Part shown: positions 46,254-57,395 of the stretch, piece after piece
Numbering within the stretch: position 1 is the first letter of the stretch
Layout of the letters: every line of letters begins with the position of its first letter
NCBI RefSeq assembly: GCF_011045025.1
Contig: NZ_JAAKZX010000016.1
Coordinates: 19,861-83,860, forward strand
From: Streptomyces ureilyticus
GTDB taxonomy: Bacteria > Actinomycetota > Actinomycetes > Streptomycetales > Streptomycetaceae
Reading direction: 5' to 3'
DNA length: 64,000 nt
The notes under the pieces: generated by a model
Seen by the model: the letters and a program-made list of their open reading frames with translations, nothing else
The model's database searches: none
What the model was told of the DNA's origin: nothing
Translations under genes and position numbers: made by a program

Positions 46254-47389
46254 CGGATTCCGGTACTGGGGTGGGTGACGGCACGCGCGCGGTGCGGGCC
46301 GGGCTGCCCGACCCCGTCAAGCACGAGCCGGCCCTGCCGGGGCCGGTCTTCGCCGCCCACTACCACCTGCCTGGCGAGGTCACGGGCCCGTACACGTACG
46401 GCCGCGATGAGAACCCGACGTGGAACCGCCTTGAGCGCGCCATCGGCGAGCTGGAGGCGCCTGGACAGGACAGCGTCGAAACGCTTGTCTTCGCCTCCGG
46501 TATGGCGGCCATCTCGGCGGTCCTCTTCTCGCAGCTGCGAGCGGGCGACGCGGTCGTGCTGCCCAGCGATGGCTATCAGGTGCTGCCGCTCGTACGCGCG
46601 CAGCTCGAGGCGTACGGCATCGAGGTGCGCACCGCGCCGACCGGCGGCGACGCCCAGCTCGAGGTTGTCGACGGCGCGAAGCTGCTGTGGCTCGAGACTC
46701 CGTCGAACCCGGGGCTCGATGTGTGTGACATCCGGCGGCTGGCTGAGGCGGCACGCGCGCGTGGCTGCCTGGTCGCCGTCGACAACACCCTGGCGACCCC
46801 GCTCGGGCAGCGGCCGCTGGAACTCGGCGCCGACTTCTCGGTGGCCAGCGGCACCAAGCAGCTCACCGGGCACGGGGACATCCTTCTGGGCTACGTCATT
46901 GGTGGCGACGCTTCGGCCATGGCCGCCGTACGGCGCTGGCGCAAGCTCGTCGGAGCGATTCCGGGGCCGATGGAGGCCTGGCTGGCACACCGCTCCATCG
47001 CCACGCTCCAGCTGCGCGTCGACTGGCAGAACGCCAGCGCCATGGCACTGGCCGAGGTGCTGCGCGGCCGGGACGAAGTGACAGGGTTGCGTTATCCGGG
47101 GCTGCCCGACGATCCCTCGTACAAGATCGCCTCGCAGCAAATGAGGCACTACGGGTGTGTGGTGTCGTTTTCGTTGTCCACGCGCGCGCGTGCCGAGCGT
47201 TTTCTCGAGGCGCTGCGCCTGGTGGACGATGCAACGAGCTTCGGCGGGGTGCGGTCCACGGCCGAGCGGCGCGGCCGCTGGGGCGGGGACGCGGTCGAGG
47301 AGGGCTTCATCCGGTTCTCGGTCGGCGCCGAGGATCCCAGGGACCTGGTGGCGGATGTGCTGCGCGCCCTCGACGAGTCGGCACGGTGA
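46250..47389 (+). CDS. cystathionine gamma-lyase / Cys-Met PLP enzyme
   Basis: The 379-residue type I PLP enzyme has YTYGRDENPTWNRLERAIGELE, the phosphate-binding FASGMAAISAVLF, and the aldimine lysine in SGTKQLTGHGDILLG. The family comprises cystathionine gamma-lyase, gamma-synthase and methionine gamma-lyase. Comparison with Streptomyces annotation favours cystathionine gamma-lyase. Its start codon overlaps the ptpA stop (ATGA), so the two are translationally coupled. Confidence 0.88.
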   Translation: MTDSGTGVGDGTRAVRAGLPDPVKHEPALPGPVFAAHYHLPGEVTGPYTYGRDENPTWNRLERAIGELEAPGQDSVETLVFASGMAAISAVLFSQLRAGDAVVLPSDGYQVLPLVRAQLEAYGIEVRTAPTGGDAQLEVVDGAKLLWLETPSNPGLDVCDIRRLAEAARARGCLVAVDNTLATPLGQRPLELGADFSVASGTKQLTGHGDILLGYVIGGDASAMAAVRRWRKLVGAIPGPMEAWLAHRSIATLQLRVDWQNASAMALAEVLRGRDEVTGLRYPGLPDDPSYKIASQQMRHYGCVVSFSLSTRARAERFLEALRLVDDATSFGGVRSTAERRGRWGGDAVEEGFIRFSVGAEDPRDLVADVLRALDESAR

Positions 47390-47606
47390 CGGCTTCCTGA
47401 GCGACCGGTCAGTAACACGGGTACAGACGGCGGACGGTCCGAGCCTCCCCCCTCGTGGCTCGGACCGTCCCGGTTCTGCGCGCGAAGAACCGCGCGAACA
47501 AGGCTAGTTGACTCTGTGTCAGTGTCCAATCACAGTAGCGACAGCGACCTATCGACTTATTTATAGTTGAGCGCTGCCGTGGGGCTGGAGAGAGGGGCGA
47601 CACACC

Positions 47607-48512
47607 ATGGATCTGGCCTTGCTACGGACCTTCGTGACCGTGCACCGGGCCGGCTCCTTCACCCGCGCCGCCGCGCTGCTCGGCCTCTCGCAGCCGGCCG
47701 TCACCTCTCAGATCCGCACCCTCGAACGTCAGCTGGGACGGCCTCTCTTCCTGCGCCAGGCCCGCGGCGTGACCCCCACGACCATCGGCGACGAACTCGC
47801 CCACAAGGCCGCCCCGCATCTGGACGCTCTTGTGGAGATCGCCGAGACCGGCGTCGACGAAGCCTCGTCCGTACGCACCCTTCACCTGGCCGGACCGCCG
47901 GAGTTCACCGCCGAGCGCGCCCTGCCCGCGTTGACAGAGCTGACCGGGGAGGACGGCCAGGGCCTCGCTCTGCGGGCCTCCTTCGGCAATGCCGAGGAGA
48001 CGTTGGAGGGGCTCGCCGCCGGACATCACGATCTCGCCATCAGTACGGCCCGTCCGCGCGGTGCCCTGCTCACGGCGACTCCGCTCTGCGACGAGGAGCA
48101 CGTCCTGGTCGCCTCGCCGCGCTGGAAGGCCCGGATCGGCGCCGAAAAGTCGCTGTGTGAGGGCGCGCCCGCTCTGGAGAACTTCCCCGTCGTGGAGGTG
48201 CACGAGTCGCTGCCGTTCGTCGCCCGCTACTGGGCCGCCGTCTTCGACTCGCGCCCGGCAGCGTCGGGCACCGTCATCGTCCCCGACTTGCGCGCGGTCC
48301 TCGCCTGCGCGATCACCGGCGCGGGGCTCGCGGTGTTGCCCCGCTATCTGTGCGCATCGGCGCTGGAGTGCGGCGACGTGGTGGCACTCCTCGATCCCGC
48401 GGTGCCCCCGCTGCGTACGTACTTCCTGGTGGTACGCACTGGCACGCTCGCCATGCCGCATATCGCGCGGGCGCACGAATGGTTGCTTCGGGCCGCCACC
48501 GACTGGTCCTGA
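47607..48512 (+). CDS. LysR-family transcriptional regulator
   Basis: The 301-residue protein opens with the LysR HTH (DLALLRTFVTVHRAGSFTRAAALLGLSQPAVTSQIRTLERQLG, residues 2-44). The effector-binding domain covers about 90-295. Target and effector are unknown. LysR regulators usually control a divergent neighbour, but here the upstream gene reads in the same direction and the 217-bp gap contains the promoter. It is followed by a parS-like site and a NUDIX gene. Confidence 0.88.
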   Translation: MDLALLRTFVTVHRAGSFTRAAALLGLSQPAVTSQIRTLERQLGRPLFLRQARGVTPTTIGDELAHKAAPHLDALVEIAETGVDEASSVRTLHLAGPPEFTAERALPALTELTGEDGQGLALRASFGNAEETLEGLAAGHHDLAISTARPRGALLTATPLCDEEHVLVASPRWKARIGAEKSLCEGAPALENFPVVEVHESLPFVARYWAAVFDSRPAASGTVIVPDLRAVLACAITGAGLAVLPRYLCASALECGDVVALLDPAVPPLRTYFLVVRTGTLAMPHIARAHEWLLRAATDWS

Positions 48513-48518
48513 GGGCGA

Positions 48519-48534
48519 TGTTTCACGTGGAACC
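48519..48534. other. parS-like site between the LysR and NUDIX genes
   Basis: TGTTTCACGTGGAACC differs from the parS consensus TGTTTCACGTGAAACA at two positions (A to G and the final base). It lies 6 bases after the LysR stop codon and 20 bases before the NUDIX start. Confidence 0.55.
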
Positions 48535-48554
48535 AGCCGGGCCACATTTCTTCC

Positions 48555-49037
48555 ATGACCGTCCGACCCGTGGTCAAGCGCACCGCCCGCGCCGTCCTTC
48601 TGGACGGCGATGACTTGATCTTGATCAAGCGAACCAAGCCCGGCGTGGATCCCTACTGGCTGACGCCCGGCGGCGGGGTCGAGCCGGATGACACGACCGT
48701 CGTTGACGCGCTCCATCGTGAAGTGCACGAGGAGCTCGGCGCCAAAATCACCGACGTGGTGCCCTGCTTCGTAGACACCGTCGAGCACATCGGTGAGGAC
48801 GGTGGCGCGACCGGTGTAAAAGTGCAGCACTTCTTCGTATGCCGGCTGGAATCGATGGACCCCGCCCAGCGCCATGGCCCCGAGATCGACGAGCCGAGCG
48901 GCGAGTACGAGATCGTACGCATTCCCTTCACCCGGGTCGGGATCGCCTCCGTCCATCTCGTACCGCTGTCGCTGCGACACTATCTGGACGGCAACATCGA
49001 GGGCGTACGAGCACTGCAGGCGCCCGACCTGGGCTGA
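48555..49037 (+). CDS. NUDIX hydrolase
   Basis: The 160-residue protein contains the NUDIX box GGGVEPDDTTVVDALHREVHEELG with the catalytic REXXEE (REVHEELG). NUDIX enzymes hydrolyse nucleoside diphosphates linked to another moiety; substrates cannot be predicted here. The C-terminal PFTRVGIASVHLVPLSLRHYL is family-typical. No strong ribosome-binding site precedes the ATG. Confidence 0.87.
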   Translation: MTVRPVVKRTARAVLLDGDDLILIKRTKPGVDPYWLTPGGGVEPDDTTVVDALHREVHEELGAKITDVVPCFVDTVEHIGEDGGATGVKVQHFFVCRLESMDPAQRHGPEIDEPSGEYEIVRIPFTRVGIASVHLVPLSLRHYLDGNIEGVRALQAPDLG

Positions 49038-49064
49038 CGCCCGCTCCTCAGGTGGGCGGCGGGA

Positions 49065-50147
49065 TCAGTCCACGGCCGCGACGAGTTCCTCAACCGAGTC
49101 GTGGCGTATCCGCTCGGACGGGATTCCGATGTCTCTCAGCGTGTGCACACCGCTGCGGATCATGCCGGGCGGGCCCGAGAGATACGCGTCGAACTCGTTC
49201 CACGGCCCGTACTCCCGTATGGCGTCAGGAAGCTGGACGTGAGCCTGCTGGTCCACGATGGGGCGGACCGCGAGCCAGGGGTGGATCTGCTGGAGCCGCA
49301 GCATCGTGTCGATGTCGTACAGGTCGTGATCGGTGCGGGCACCGTAGAAAACCTCGACCGGGCGCCGCTCGCCGTGCTCGGCGACGTCCTCGACGAGTGC
49401 CTTGATCGGGGCGATCCCGGTGCCGCCGCCCAGGCAGAGCAGCCCGCTGTCCGTGGTGTGATCGACGGTCATCGAGCCGGCCGGCGGACCGAGCCGGATG
49501 ATGTCGCCGGGCCGGGCATGGTGCACGAGCGCGTTGGAGACCCAGCCCGCCGGAACCGCCTTCACATGGAAGGACAGCAGGCCGTCGGAGCGGGGTGCCG
49601 AGGCGAAGGAGTAGTGCCGCCAGATCCGCGGCCACCAGGGAGTCTCCAGGGTGGTGTACTGCCCGGCGAGGAAGGAGTACGGCTGGTCTGGGCGGACCGT
49701 GAGGATGGCGACATCGGGGGTTCTGAGGTCGTGCGAGACGACCTCGGCGTGCCACCAGGCCGGGGCCAGCAGCTCGTCCGCGGCCGCCGCATCGATCATG
49801 ATCTGCGAGATCGTCGTATACGTCCGGACCCAGGCCGCCTCGGTCTCCTCGTCCCAGACCGCTGAGGCGTACCGGCTCAGGGAGCCGATGAGGCACTCGC
49901 CGACAGCCGGGTAGTGCTCGGGGCGGGTGCCGTACTTGCGGTGCCCGCGGCCGAGGTTCTGCAGGTACGCGACCAGGACCTCGGTGTTGTCGATGTGTTC
50001 GGCCGCGGTCAACAGCGCCTTGAGCAGCCGGTCCCGCTGGGTGTCCATCGCGGCCGGGAACAGCGGGCGCAGGTCGGGGTAGCGCACGAAGAGCAGGGCG
50101 TAGAAGTACGAGGTGACCTTGTCGGCAATGGGTGCCACCTCGGCCAT
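49065..50147 (-). CDS. flavohaemoglobin-like globin-reductase
   Basis: About 360 residues from the ATG at 50147. The globin part (about 1-130) has KVTSYFYALLFVRYPDLRPLFP and the proximal histidine region LGRGHRKYGTRPEHYPAVGE. The reductase part has the FAD motif RHYSFASAP, the NAD motif LCLGGGTGIAPIKALVEDV and the C-terminal YLSGPPGMI. Such proteins act as nitric oxide dioxygenases. The start is uncertain: at this ATG the first globin helix looks short, but no other start codon lies in frame nearby. The gene is divergent from an ECF sigma factor gene. Confidence 0.85.
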   Translation of the reverse strand: MAEVAPIADKVTSYFYALLFVRYPDLRPLFPAAMDTQRDRLLKALLTAAEHIDNTEVLVAYLQNLGRGHRKYGTRPEHYPAVGECLIGSLSRYASAVWDEETEAAWVRTYTTISQIMIDAAAADELLAPAWWHAEVVSHDLRTPDVAILTVRPDQPYSFLAGQYTTLETPWWPRIWRHYSFASAPRSDGLLSFHVKAVPAGWVSNALVHHARPGDIIRLGPPAGSMTVDHTTDSGLLCLGGGTGIAPIKALVEDVAEHGERRPVEVFYGARTDHDLYDIDTMLRLQQIHPWLAVRPIVDQQAHVQLPDAIREYGPWNEFDAYLSGPPGMIRSGVHTLRDIGIPSERIRHDSVEELVAAVD

Positions 50148-50224
50148 GGTGCGGCTGCGATAGCTTCCGAAGTGCGGCGCGCAAAGGTGCGTGCGAGGAA
50201 TTGAGCCACAGGGGTGGGTTGGCC

Positions 50225-51241
50225 ATGAGCGACGGTACGGTGACGACGGCGGATCTCGACGTCCGGCTGGAGAAGCACCGGGTCGAGCTGACGGGGTACT
50301 GCTACCGGATGCTCGGCTCGTCCTTCGAGGCGGAGGACGCGGTTCAGGACACACTGGTGCGCGCCTGGCGCAGCTACGACAAGTTCGAGGGCCGCTCCTC
50401 GATGCGCTCGTGGCTGTACCGAATCGCGACGAACGTATGCCTGGACATGCTGACGGCGGGCAACAAGCGGGCCCGCCCCATGGACCTGACGGACTCGACG
50501 CCACTGGCGCAGGCGGCGCTGACCCCGCGCCCGGACAACACCTGGCTGGAACCCATGCCGGACAACCGCGTACTGCCCACACCCAGCGACCCGGCCGAGG
50601 CGGCGGTGGCCAAGGAGTCGGTGCGCCTCGCCTTCATGGCCGCCCTCCAGCAACTGCCGCCCAAACAGCGGGCCGTACTGATCCTGCGCGAGGTTCTGCA
50701 GTGGAAGGCGAGCGAGGTCGCCGAACTGCTCGACAGCACGGTTCCCTCGGTCAACAGCGCCCTCCAGCGGGCCCGAGCGACCCTCGCGGAGCGCGACGGC
50801 GCGGCGGCGGAGGGCGCCGTCTCCGACCCGCTGGACGAGGAGCAGCAGAAGCTTCTGGAGCGCTATGTGGCGGCGTTCGAGGGGTACGACATGACGGCGC
50901 TGACGGCGCTGCTGCACGAGGACGCCGTGATGACGATGCCGCCGTTCGACCTGTGGCTGAGCGGACCCGAGGACATCACAGGCTTTATGACGACGCTCGG
51001 CGCCCCCTGTGCGAACTCGCACCTGGTGCCGGTAGAGGTCAACGGTCTGCCCGGCTTCGCCCAGTACAAGCCGGATCCGGAGAACGGCGGCTATACGCCA
51101 TGGGCCGTGCAGGTACTGGAGATATCAGAGGGCCGGATCATGGGGTTCCACTGCTTCCTCGACACGAAGCGGTGGTTCCCGCTCTTCGGGCTGCCCCTCC
51201 ACCTCGAGGCTGATCCCGACGAGGCCGAGCAGCGCGCTTAG
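50225..51241 (+). CDS. ECF sigma factor with SnoaL-like C-terminal domain
   Basis: The 338-residue protein has region sigma2 (YCYRMLGSSFEAEDAVQDTLVRAWRSYDKFEGRSSMRSWLYRIATNVCLDML) and sigma4 (LPPKQRAVLILREVLQWKASEVAELLDSTVPSVNSALQRARA). A SnoaL-like domain follows from about 215 (YVAAFEGYDMTALTALLHEDAVMTMPPFDLWLSG). This layout is that of ECF groups whose fused C-terminal domain replaces an anti-sigma factor. No anti-sigma gene adjoins it. It is divergent from the globin-reductase gene, which it might control. Its 3' end overlaps a convergent STAS gene by 117 bases. Confidence 0.9.
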   Translation: MSDGTVTTADLDVRLEKHRVELTGYCYRMLGSSFEAEDAVQDTLVRAWRSYDKFEGRSSMRSWLYRIATNVCLDMLTAGNKRARPMDLTDSTPLAQAALTPRPDNTWLEPMPDNRVLPTPSDPAEAAVAKESVRLAFMAALQQLPPKQRAVLILREVLQWKASEVAELLDSTVPSVNSALQRARATLAERDGAAAEGAVSDPLDEEQQKLLERYVAAFEGYDMTALTALLHEDAVMTMPPFDLWLSGPEDITGFMTTLGAPCANSHLVPVEVNGLPGFAQYKPDPENGGYTPWAVQVLEISEGRIMGFHCFLDTKRWFPLFGLPLHLEADPDEAEQRA

Positions 51242-51511
51242 CGCCGGGTCCGGATCGCGCAGGCGTATCCGGCCCCCGGCCCGGCGGGCGGCGAGCTGGA
51301 GTCTGGCCAGTACGTCGACGGTGGTCAGTCCGGGCGGACCGAGGCCCGCGACATCGCAGACCACGACACCGGCACCGGTCGCCTCCAGTCTCGCGCGCAC
51401 GTCCTCACACAGCCGGGGCACGTCATCACGGGTGACGGAGCCGGGCAGCACGAGTACGGCGGGTGTCATGGAGTTCACGAACGGTAGACCGGGCGGCGGC
51501 ACGGAACTCAT
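51125..51511 (-). CDS. STAS-domain protein (anti-anti-sigma-like)
   Basis: The 128-residue protein has STAS-type secondary structure (AVLVLPGSVTRDDVPRLCEDVRARLEATGAGVVVCDVAGLGPPGLTTVDVLARLQLAARRAGG). The phosphorylatable Ser/Thr region is GPPGLTTVDV. It overlaps the convergent sigma factor gene by 117 bases, which weakens the call. However, the sequence is protein-like outside the overlap too. A role in binding an anti-sigma factor is known for the family only. Confidence 0.7.
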   Translation of the reverse strand: MSSVPPPGLPFVNSMTPAVLVLPGSVTRDDVPRLCEDVRARLEATGAGVVVCDVAGLGPPGLTTVDVLARLQLAARRAGGRIRLRDPDPALSALLGLVGISLEVEGQPEEREPPLRVEEAVEPHDPAL

Positions 51512-51587
51512 CGCCGGGCCGGCGTGAGCTCGCGTCGTCCCTGGTCACATCGACCTTGGGAGGCGTATCGCGTATCCCCAGTGCGGG

Positions 51588-52871
51588 TCAGGCGATGCGT
51601 TCCAGCACCACCGGCGCCGCCGCGAACTCCGCTCCCGGCGCCCCGACTTCGTACGAGCCCTCCACCGCCTCCAGGGCGTACGCGAAGCGTTCCGGGGTGT
51701 CCGTGTGGAGGGTCAGCAGGGGCTGGCCCTCGGTCACCGTGTCGCCCGGCTTGGCGTGCATCTCCACGCCTGCGGCTGCCTGGACCGGGTCCTCCTTGCG
51801 GGCGCGGCCTGCGCCCAGGCGCCAGGCCGCGATGCCGATGTCGTAGGCGTCGAGGCGGGTGAGGACGCCCGAGGAAGGGGCCATCACGACGTGCTGTTCC
51901 CTCGACGTCGGCAGGGGCGCGTCCGGGTCGCCGCCCTGGGCCGTGATCATGCGGCGCCATGCGTCCATCGCCGAACCGTCCGCCAGGGCCTTCGCCGGGT
52001 CCGCGTCCTTCACGCCCGCCGCGTCGAGCATCTCGCGGGCCAGGGCGAGGGTCAGCTCGACGACATCGGAAGGGCCGCCGCCTGCCAGGACCTCCACGGA
52101 TTCGCGGACCTCCAGGGCGTTGCCCGCCGTCAGGCCCAGCGGGGTCGACATGTCCGTCAGCAGGGCGACCGTCCGTACGCCGTGGTCCGTGCCCAAGCCG
52201 ACCATGGTGGAGGCGAGTTCGCGCGCGTCGTCGAGCGTCTTCATGAAGGCGCCCGTGCCGACCTTGACGTCCAGGACCAGCGAACCCGTTCCCTCCGCGA
52301 TCTTCTTCGACATGATCGACGAGGCGATCAGGGGGATCGCCTCGACCGTCCCCGTCACATCCCGCAGCGCGTACAGCTTCTTGTCGGCGGGGGCCAGGCC
52401 GTCGCCCGCCGCGCAGATCACCGCGCCGACGCCGTCCAGGACGTTCAGCATCTCCTCGTTGGAGAGCAGTGCCCGCCAGCCGGGGATCGACTCCAGCTTG
52501 TCGAGGGTGCCGCCGGTGTGGCCGAGGCCGCGGCCCGACAGCTGGGGTACGGCGGCCCCGCAGGCCGCCACCAGCGGTGCCAGCGGAAGCGTGATCTTGT
52601 CGCCGACGCCGCCCGTGGAGTGCTTGTCGGCCGTCGGGCGGGACAGCGAGGAGAAGTCCATGCGCTCGCCGGAGGCGATCATCGCCGCCGTCCAGCGGGC
52701 GATTTCGGCACGGTTCATGCCGTTGAGCAGGATGGCCATCGCCAGGGCGGACATCTGCTCGTCGGCGACCTCACCACGGGTGTACGCGTCGATGACCCAG
52801 TCGATCTGCTCGTCGCTGAGCTCACCACGGTCCCGCTTGGTGCGGATGACGGAGATGGCGTCCATGGCCAT
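51588..52871 (-). CDS. deoA: thymidine phosphorylase
   Basis: The 427-residue enzyme has the pyrimidine-nucleoside phosphorylase signature SGRGLGHTGGTLDKLESIPG and KHSTGGVGDK. The C-terminal domain includes DAYDIGIAAWRLGAGRARKEDPVQ. It splits thymidine (and deoxyuridine) with phosphate to base and deoxyribose-1-phosphate. I start at the ATG at 52871 (AAGGAAA 5 bases upstream). It lies 51 bases after cdd and closes the nucleoside salvage cluster. Confidence 0.95.
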   Translation of the reverse strand: MAMDAISVIRTKRDRGELSDEQIDWVIDAYTRGEVADEQMSALAMAILLNGMNRAEIARWTAAMIASGERMDFSSLSRPTADKHSTGGVGDKITLPLAPLVAACGAAVPQLSGRGLGHTGGTLDKLESIPGWRALLSNEEMLNVLDGVGAVICAAGDGLAPADKKLYALRDVTGTVEAIPLIASSIMSKKIAEGTGSLVLDVKVGTGAFMKTLDDARELASTMVGLGTDHGVRTVALLTDMSTPLGLTAGNALEVRESVEVLAGGGPSDVVELTLALAREMLDAAGVKDADPAKALADGSAMDAWRRMITAQGGDPDAPLPTSREQHVVMAPSSGVLTRLDAYDIGIAAWRLGAGRARKEDPVQAAAGVEMHAKPGDTVTEGQPLLTLHTDTPERFAYALEAVEGSYEVGAPGAEFAAAPVVLERIA

Positions 52872-52922
52872 GGCTTTCCTTCCACGATGCACTTGAATGC
52901 ACTTGTCGCTTGTCGTCGCTTG

Positions 52923-53318
52923 TCACTTGTTGAGATGGCCCGGCCCGAAAGCCTGCGGCAGCATCTCGGACAGCGGCACGATCCCCGCCGGGGTCTCCAG
53001 GAGCAGACCGGGGCCCCCGAACTCGTACAGCAGCTGGCGGCAGCGCCCGCACGGGACCAGGATCTCGCCCTGGCCGTCGACGCAGGTGAAGTGCGTCAGC
53101 CGTCCGCCGCCGGTGAGCTGGAGCTGCGAGACCAGCCCGCACTCGGCGCACAGCCCGAGCCCGTACGACGCGTTCTCGACATTGCAGCCCGACACCGTGC
53201 GGCCGTCCTCGACCAGGGCCGCCGCGCCGACCGGGAAGCCCGAATACGGGGCGTACGCACGGGACATGGCCGCACGTGCCGCTTCCCGGAGGGCCTCCCA
53301 GTCGACGGCGGGGGTCAC
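52923..53318 (-). CDS. cdd: cytidine deaminase
   Basis: The 131-residue protein is of the small homotetrameric type. Zinc ligands and catalytic Glu are in CNVENAS and the PCGRCRQ motif, and the second part has AECGLVSQLQLTGG. It deaminates cytidine and deoxycytidine to uridine nucleosides, feeding DeoA. The GTG at 53318 overlaps the stop of the upstream permease (GTGA), so it is translationally coupled to nucleoside uptake. Confidence 0.95.
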   Translation of the reverse strand: MTPAVDWEALREAARAAMSRAYAPYSGFPVGAAALVEDGRTVSGCNVENASYGLGLCAECGLVSQLQLTGGGRLTHFTCVDGQGEILVPCGRCRQLLYEFGGPGLLLETPAGIVPLSEMLPQAFGPGHLNK

Positions 53319-54580
53319 TTGCCCTGGCCCTTGCGATACGGCATGCCGTTCGCCCTCGGCATCCGCAGACGCTGCGCGGACAGTGCGAGGACGAGCAGCG
53401 TGATGACGTACGGCGTGGCGGAGACGACCTGGTTCGGGACCTCGTCGGTGACGGCGTACCAGGTGAAGACCAGCGCGCCGACGACCAGGGTCAGCACGGC
53501 GGCCACGTACTTCTTCTTGACCGCCAGCCAGATCGCGCCGAGGACCAGCAGGATGGCGGCGAGCAGCAGCAGGGCGTGCACGTTCTCGGCGCCGCCGCGC
53601 AGGTTGAGGCTGTCGGTGTAGCCGAACAGGCCGGCGCCGATGGCGAGTCCGCCGGGCATCCAGTTGCCGAAGATCATCGCTGCGAGGCCGATGTAGCCGC
53701 GGCCGCTGACCTGGCCCTCCAGGTAGAAGGGGTTGGCCACGATGGAGAGGAAGACGCCGCCGAGGCCGGCCAGGCCGCCGGAGATGATCACGGCCAGGTA
53801 CTTGTACTTGTAGACGTTCACGCCGAGCGACTCGGCGGCGACCGGGTTCTCGCCGCAGGAGCGCAGGCGCAGACCGAAGGGCGTACGCCACAGGATCCAC
53901 CAGGTGGCGGGGACCAGCGCGACGGCGATCAGGGTCAGCCAGGAGACGTTGGTGACCAGTCCGCCGAGCAGGCCCGCGATGTCGGAGATCAGGAACCAGC
54001 CCTGGCGGTTGAGGTCGATGAGCCCGTCGGAGAGGCCTGGCACCGTGAAGTCGCCGAGGGACTCGACCGGCGGGGACTGCTTGGCCGAGCCGCCCTGGGT
54101 GCCCTCGAAGGCGAGCGGGGCGAGGTAGCGGGTGGCGCCGAGGGCCAGGATGTTGAGGGCCACACCGGAGACGATGTGGTTGACGTTGAAGGTGATCGTG
54201 ACGATCGCGTGCAGCAGACCGCCGACGCAGCCGCCGATGATGCCGACGAGGATGCCGGTCCACGGACCCCACTGGTAGCCGGCCCAGGCGCCGAACCAGG
54301 TGCCGAGGATCATCATGCCCTCGAGGCCGATGTTGACGACGCCCGCGCGTTCCGCCCACAGACCGCCGAGGCCGGCGAGACCGATCGGGACGGCCAGTTC
54401 GAGCGCGGTGGACATCTGGCTGACGTTGGTGATGCCGTCGGCACCGGTGATGATGCGGACTATCGAGGTCAGCGCCAGGGCGCCCGCGATGACCAGCAGA
54501 AGGACGGGGAGCGTGAGCCGGCGGCCGCCGGGTGCCGCGGGCTGCAGCGTGGGCTGGTTGACGTCGGTTGCGGTGGTCAT
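53315..54580 (-). CDS. nucleoside ABC transporter permease (second)
   Basis: The 421-residue protein has a cytoplasmic leader then about nine membrane segments. The branched-chain/nucleoside permease motif LGGLWAERAGVVNIGLEGMM and GENPVAAESLGVNVYKYKYLAV are both present. It partners the permease at 54577-55707, the gene overlap being 4 bases. Family members of the BmpDEFG/YufNOPQ type import purine or pyrimidine nucleosides. Confidence 0.92.
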   Translation of the reverse strand: MTTATDVNQPTLQPAAPGGRRLTLPVLLLVIAGALALTSIVRIITGADGITNVSQMSTALELAVPIGLAGLGGLWAERAGVVNIGLEGMMILGTWFGAWAGYQWGPWTGILVGIIGGCVGGLLHAIVTITFNVNHIVSGVALNILALGATRYLAPLAFEGTQGGSAKQSPPVESLGDFTVPGLSDGLIDLNRQGWFLISDIAGLLGGLVTNVSWLTLIAVALVPATWWILWRTPFGLRLRSCGENPVAAESLGVNVYKYKYLAVIISGGLAGLGGVFLSIVANPFYLEGQVSGRGYIGLAAMIFGNWMPGGLAIGAGLFGYTDSLNLRGGAENVHALLLLAAILLVLGAIWLAVKKKYVAAVLTLVVGALVFTWYAVTDEVPNQVVSATPYVITLLVLALSAQRLRMPRANGMPYRKGQGK

Positions 54581-55706
54581 CGGCCAGCCACCTCCTTCTT
54601 GAGGTTGTTGCCGTCGGTGGCGCCGAGGACGTGGCCCGCGGCGATTTCCGCGCCGACGCGGCGCTGCTGGCGACGCAGACCCCATTCGCGTACGGCCTCG
54701 TACGAGACGACGACCGAGAGCACGATCAGGCCCTGCATGATGACCGCGATTTCCTTGTCGTAGTGGTGGAAGTCGAGCTCCGGCGAGGCCTTGTCGAGCC
54801 AGGCCCACAGCAGGGCCGCGAAGGCGATGCCGGTCGGGTTGTTGCGGCCGAGCAGGGCGATGCCGATGCCCAGGAAGCCGATGCCGGTGGGGAAGTTGAG
54901 GCTGTACGTGTGGGTGTCGCCGAGCAGGATCGGCAGGCCCGCCATGCCCGCGAGACCGCCGGAGAGCAGCATCGCGGTGACCACCATGCGCTTGGGGTCG
55001 ACTCCGCTGGCCGCCGCGGCGGTCGTCGAGGCGCCGGAGGAGCGCAGGTCGAAGCCGAAGCGGGTGCGGTTGAGCATGACCCAGTAGCCGATGCCGAGCA
55101 GTACGGCGATGACCACGAAGCCGTAGATCTCGCCGGCCGCGCCCATGTCGATGCCGGGCATCCAGCCGGACTCGTGCATCTCGCCGGTGGTGTTGTTGTT
55201 GCCGACCTTGACGCCGAAGACGTTGGGCAGCCACAGGTAGCCGATGACGGAGGTGGCGATCGCGTTGAGCATGATCGTCGCGACGACCTCGCTGACGCCA
55301 CGGGTGACCTTGAGGACACCGGCGATGCCCGACCAGAACATGCCGGTGAAGACCGCGGTGAGGATCAGCAGCGGGATCTGCAGGGCCGCCGGCAGCGCGA
55401 CATGGGCGCCGACGATCGCGGCCATCATGGCGGCGAGCTGGTACTGCCCGTCCACACCGATGTTGAACAGGTTCATCCGGAAGCCGATGGCCACCGCGAG
55501 AGCCGCGATGTAGTACATCGAGGCCTGGTTGATGATCAGCACCTGGATGTCGGAGAACGTGGCCTGCTCGAACATCAGCGAGTACGGCTCGACCGGGTTC
55601 TTGCCGGAGGCGACCAGCACGATCGAGGTCAGGGCCACGGCCACGACCAGCGCGATGACCGGACCGGCCACCGCGAGGAGCAGCCGCTCCTTGTCGAACT
55701 TCTTCA

Positions 55707-55707
<1 letters not shown>
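54577..55707 (-). CDS. nucleoside ABC transporter permease (first)
   Basis: The 376-residue permease has about eight hydrophobic segments. Motifs include AIGFRMNLFNIGVDGQYQLAAM and SGASTTAAAASGVDPKRMVVTA. It starts with MKKFDKERLLLAVAGP and overlaps the ATPase stop by one base and the next permease by four. It makes the membrane channel of the uptake system together with the neighbouring permease. Confidence 0.92.
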
Positions 55708-57275
<1,568 letters not shown>

Positions 57276-57395
57276 CTGACCGCCCGCCGCTTCGGCCGGA
57301 GGGCTGCTGGACGCGTTGATGGCGCACTCTCCTGGGGAAGGGGGTCGTCTACGCGCGCCCCTACGGCATCGGATGAGGGGCGATTCTCCGCCGAC

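Noticed and set aside
51705..53621. Plus-strand open frame across deoA and cdd
   Set aside because: Antisense to two enzymes with intact active sites; no recognisable protein.
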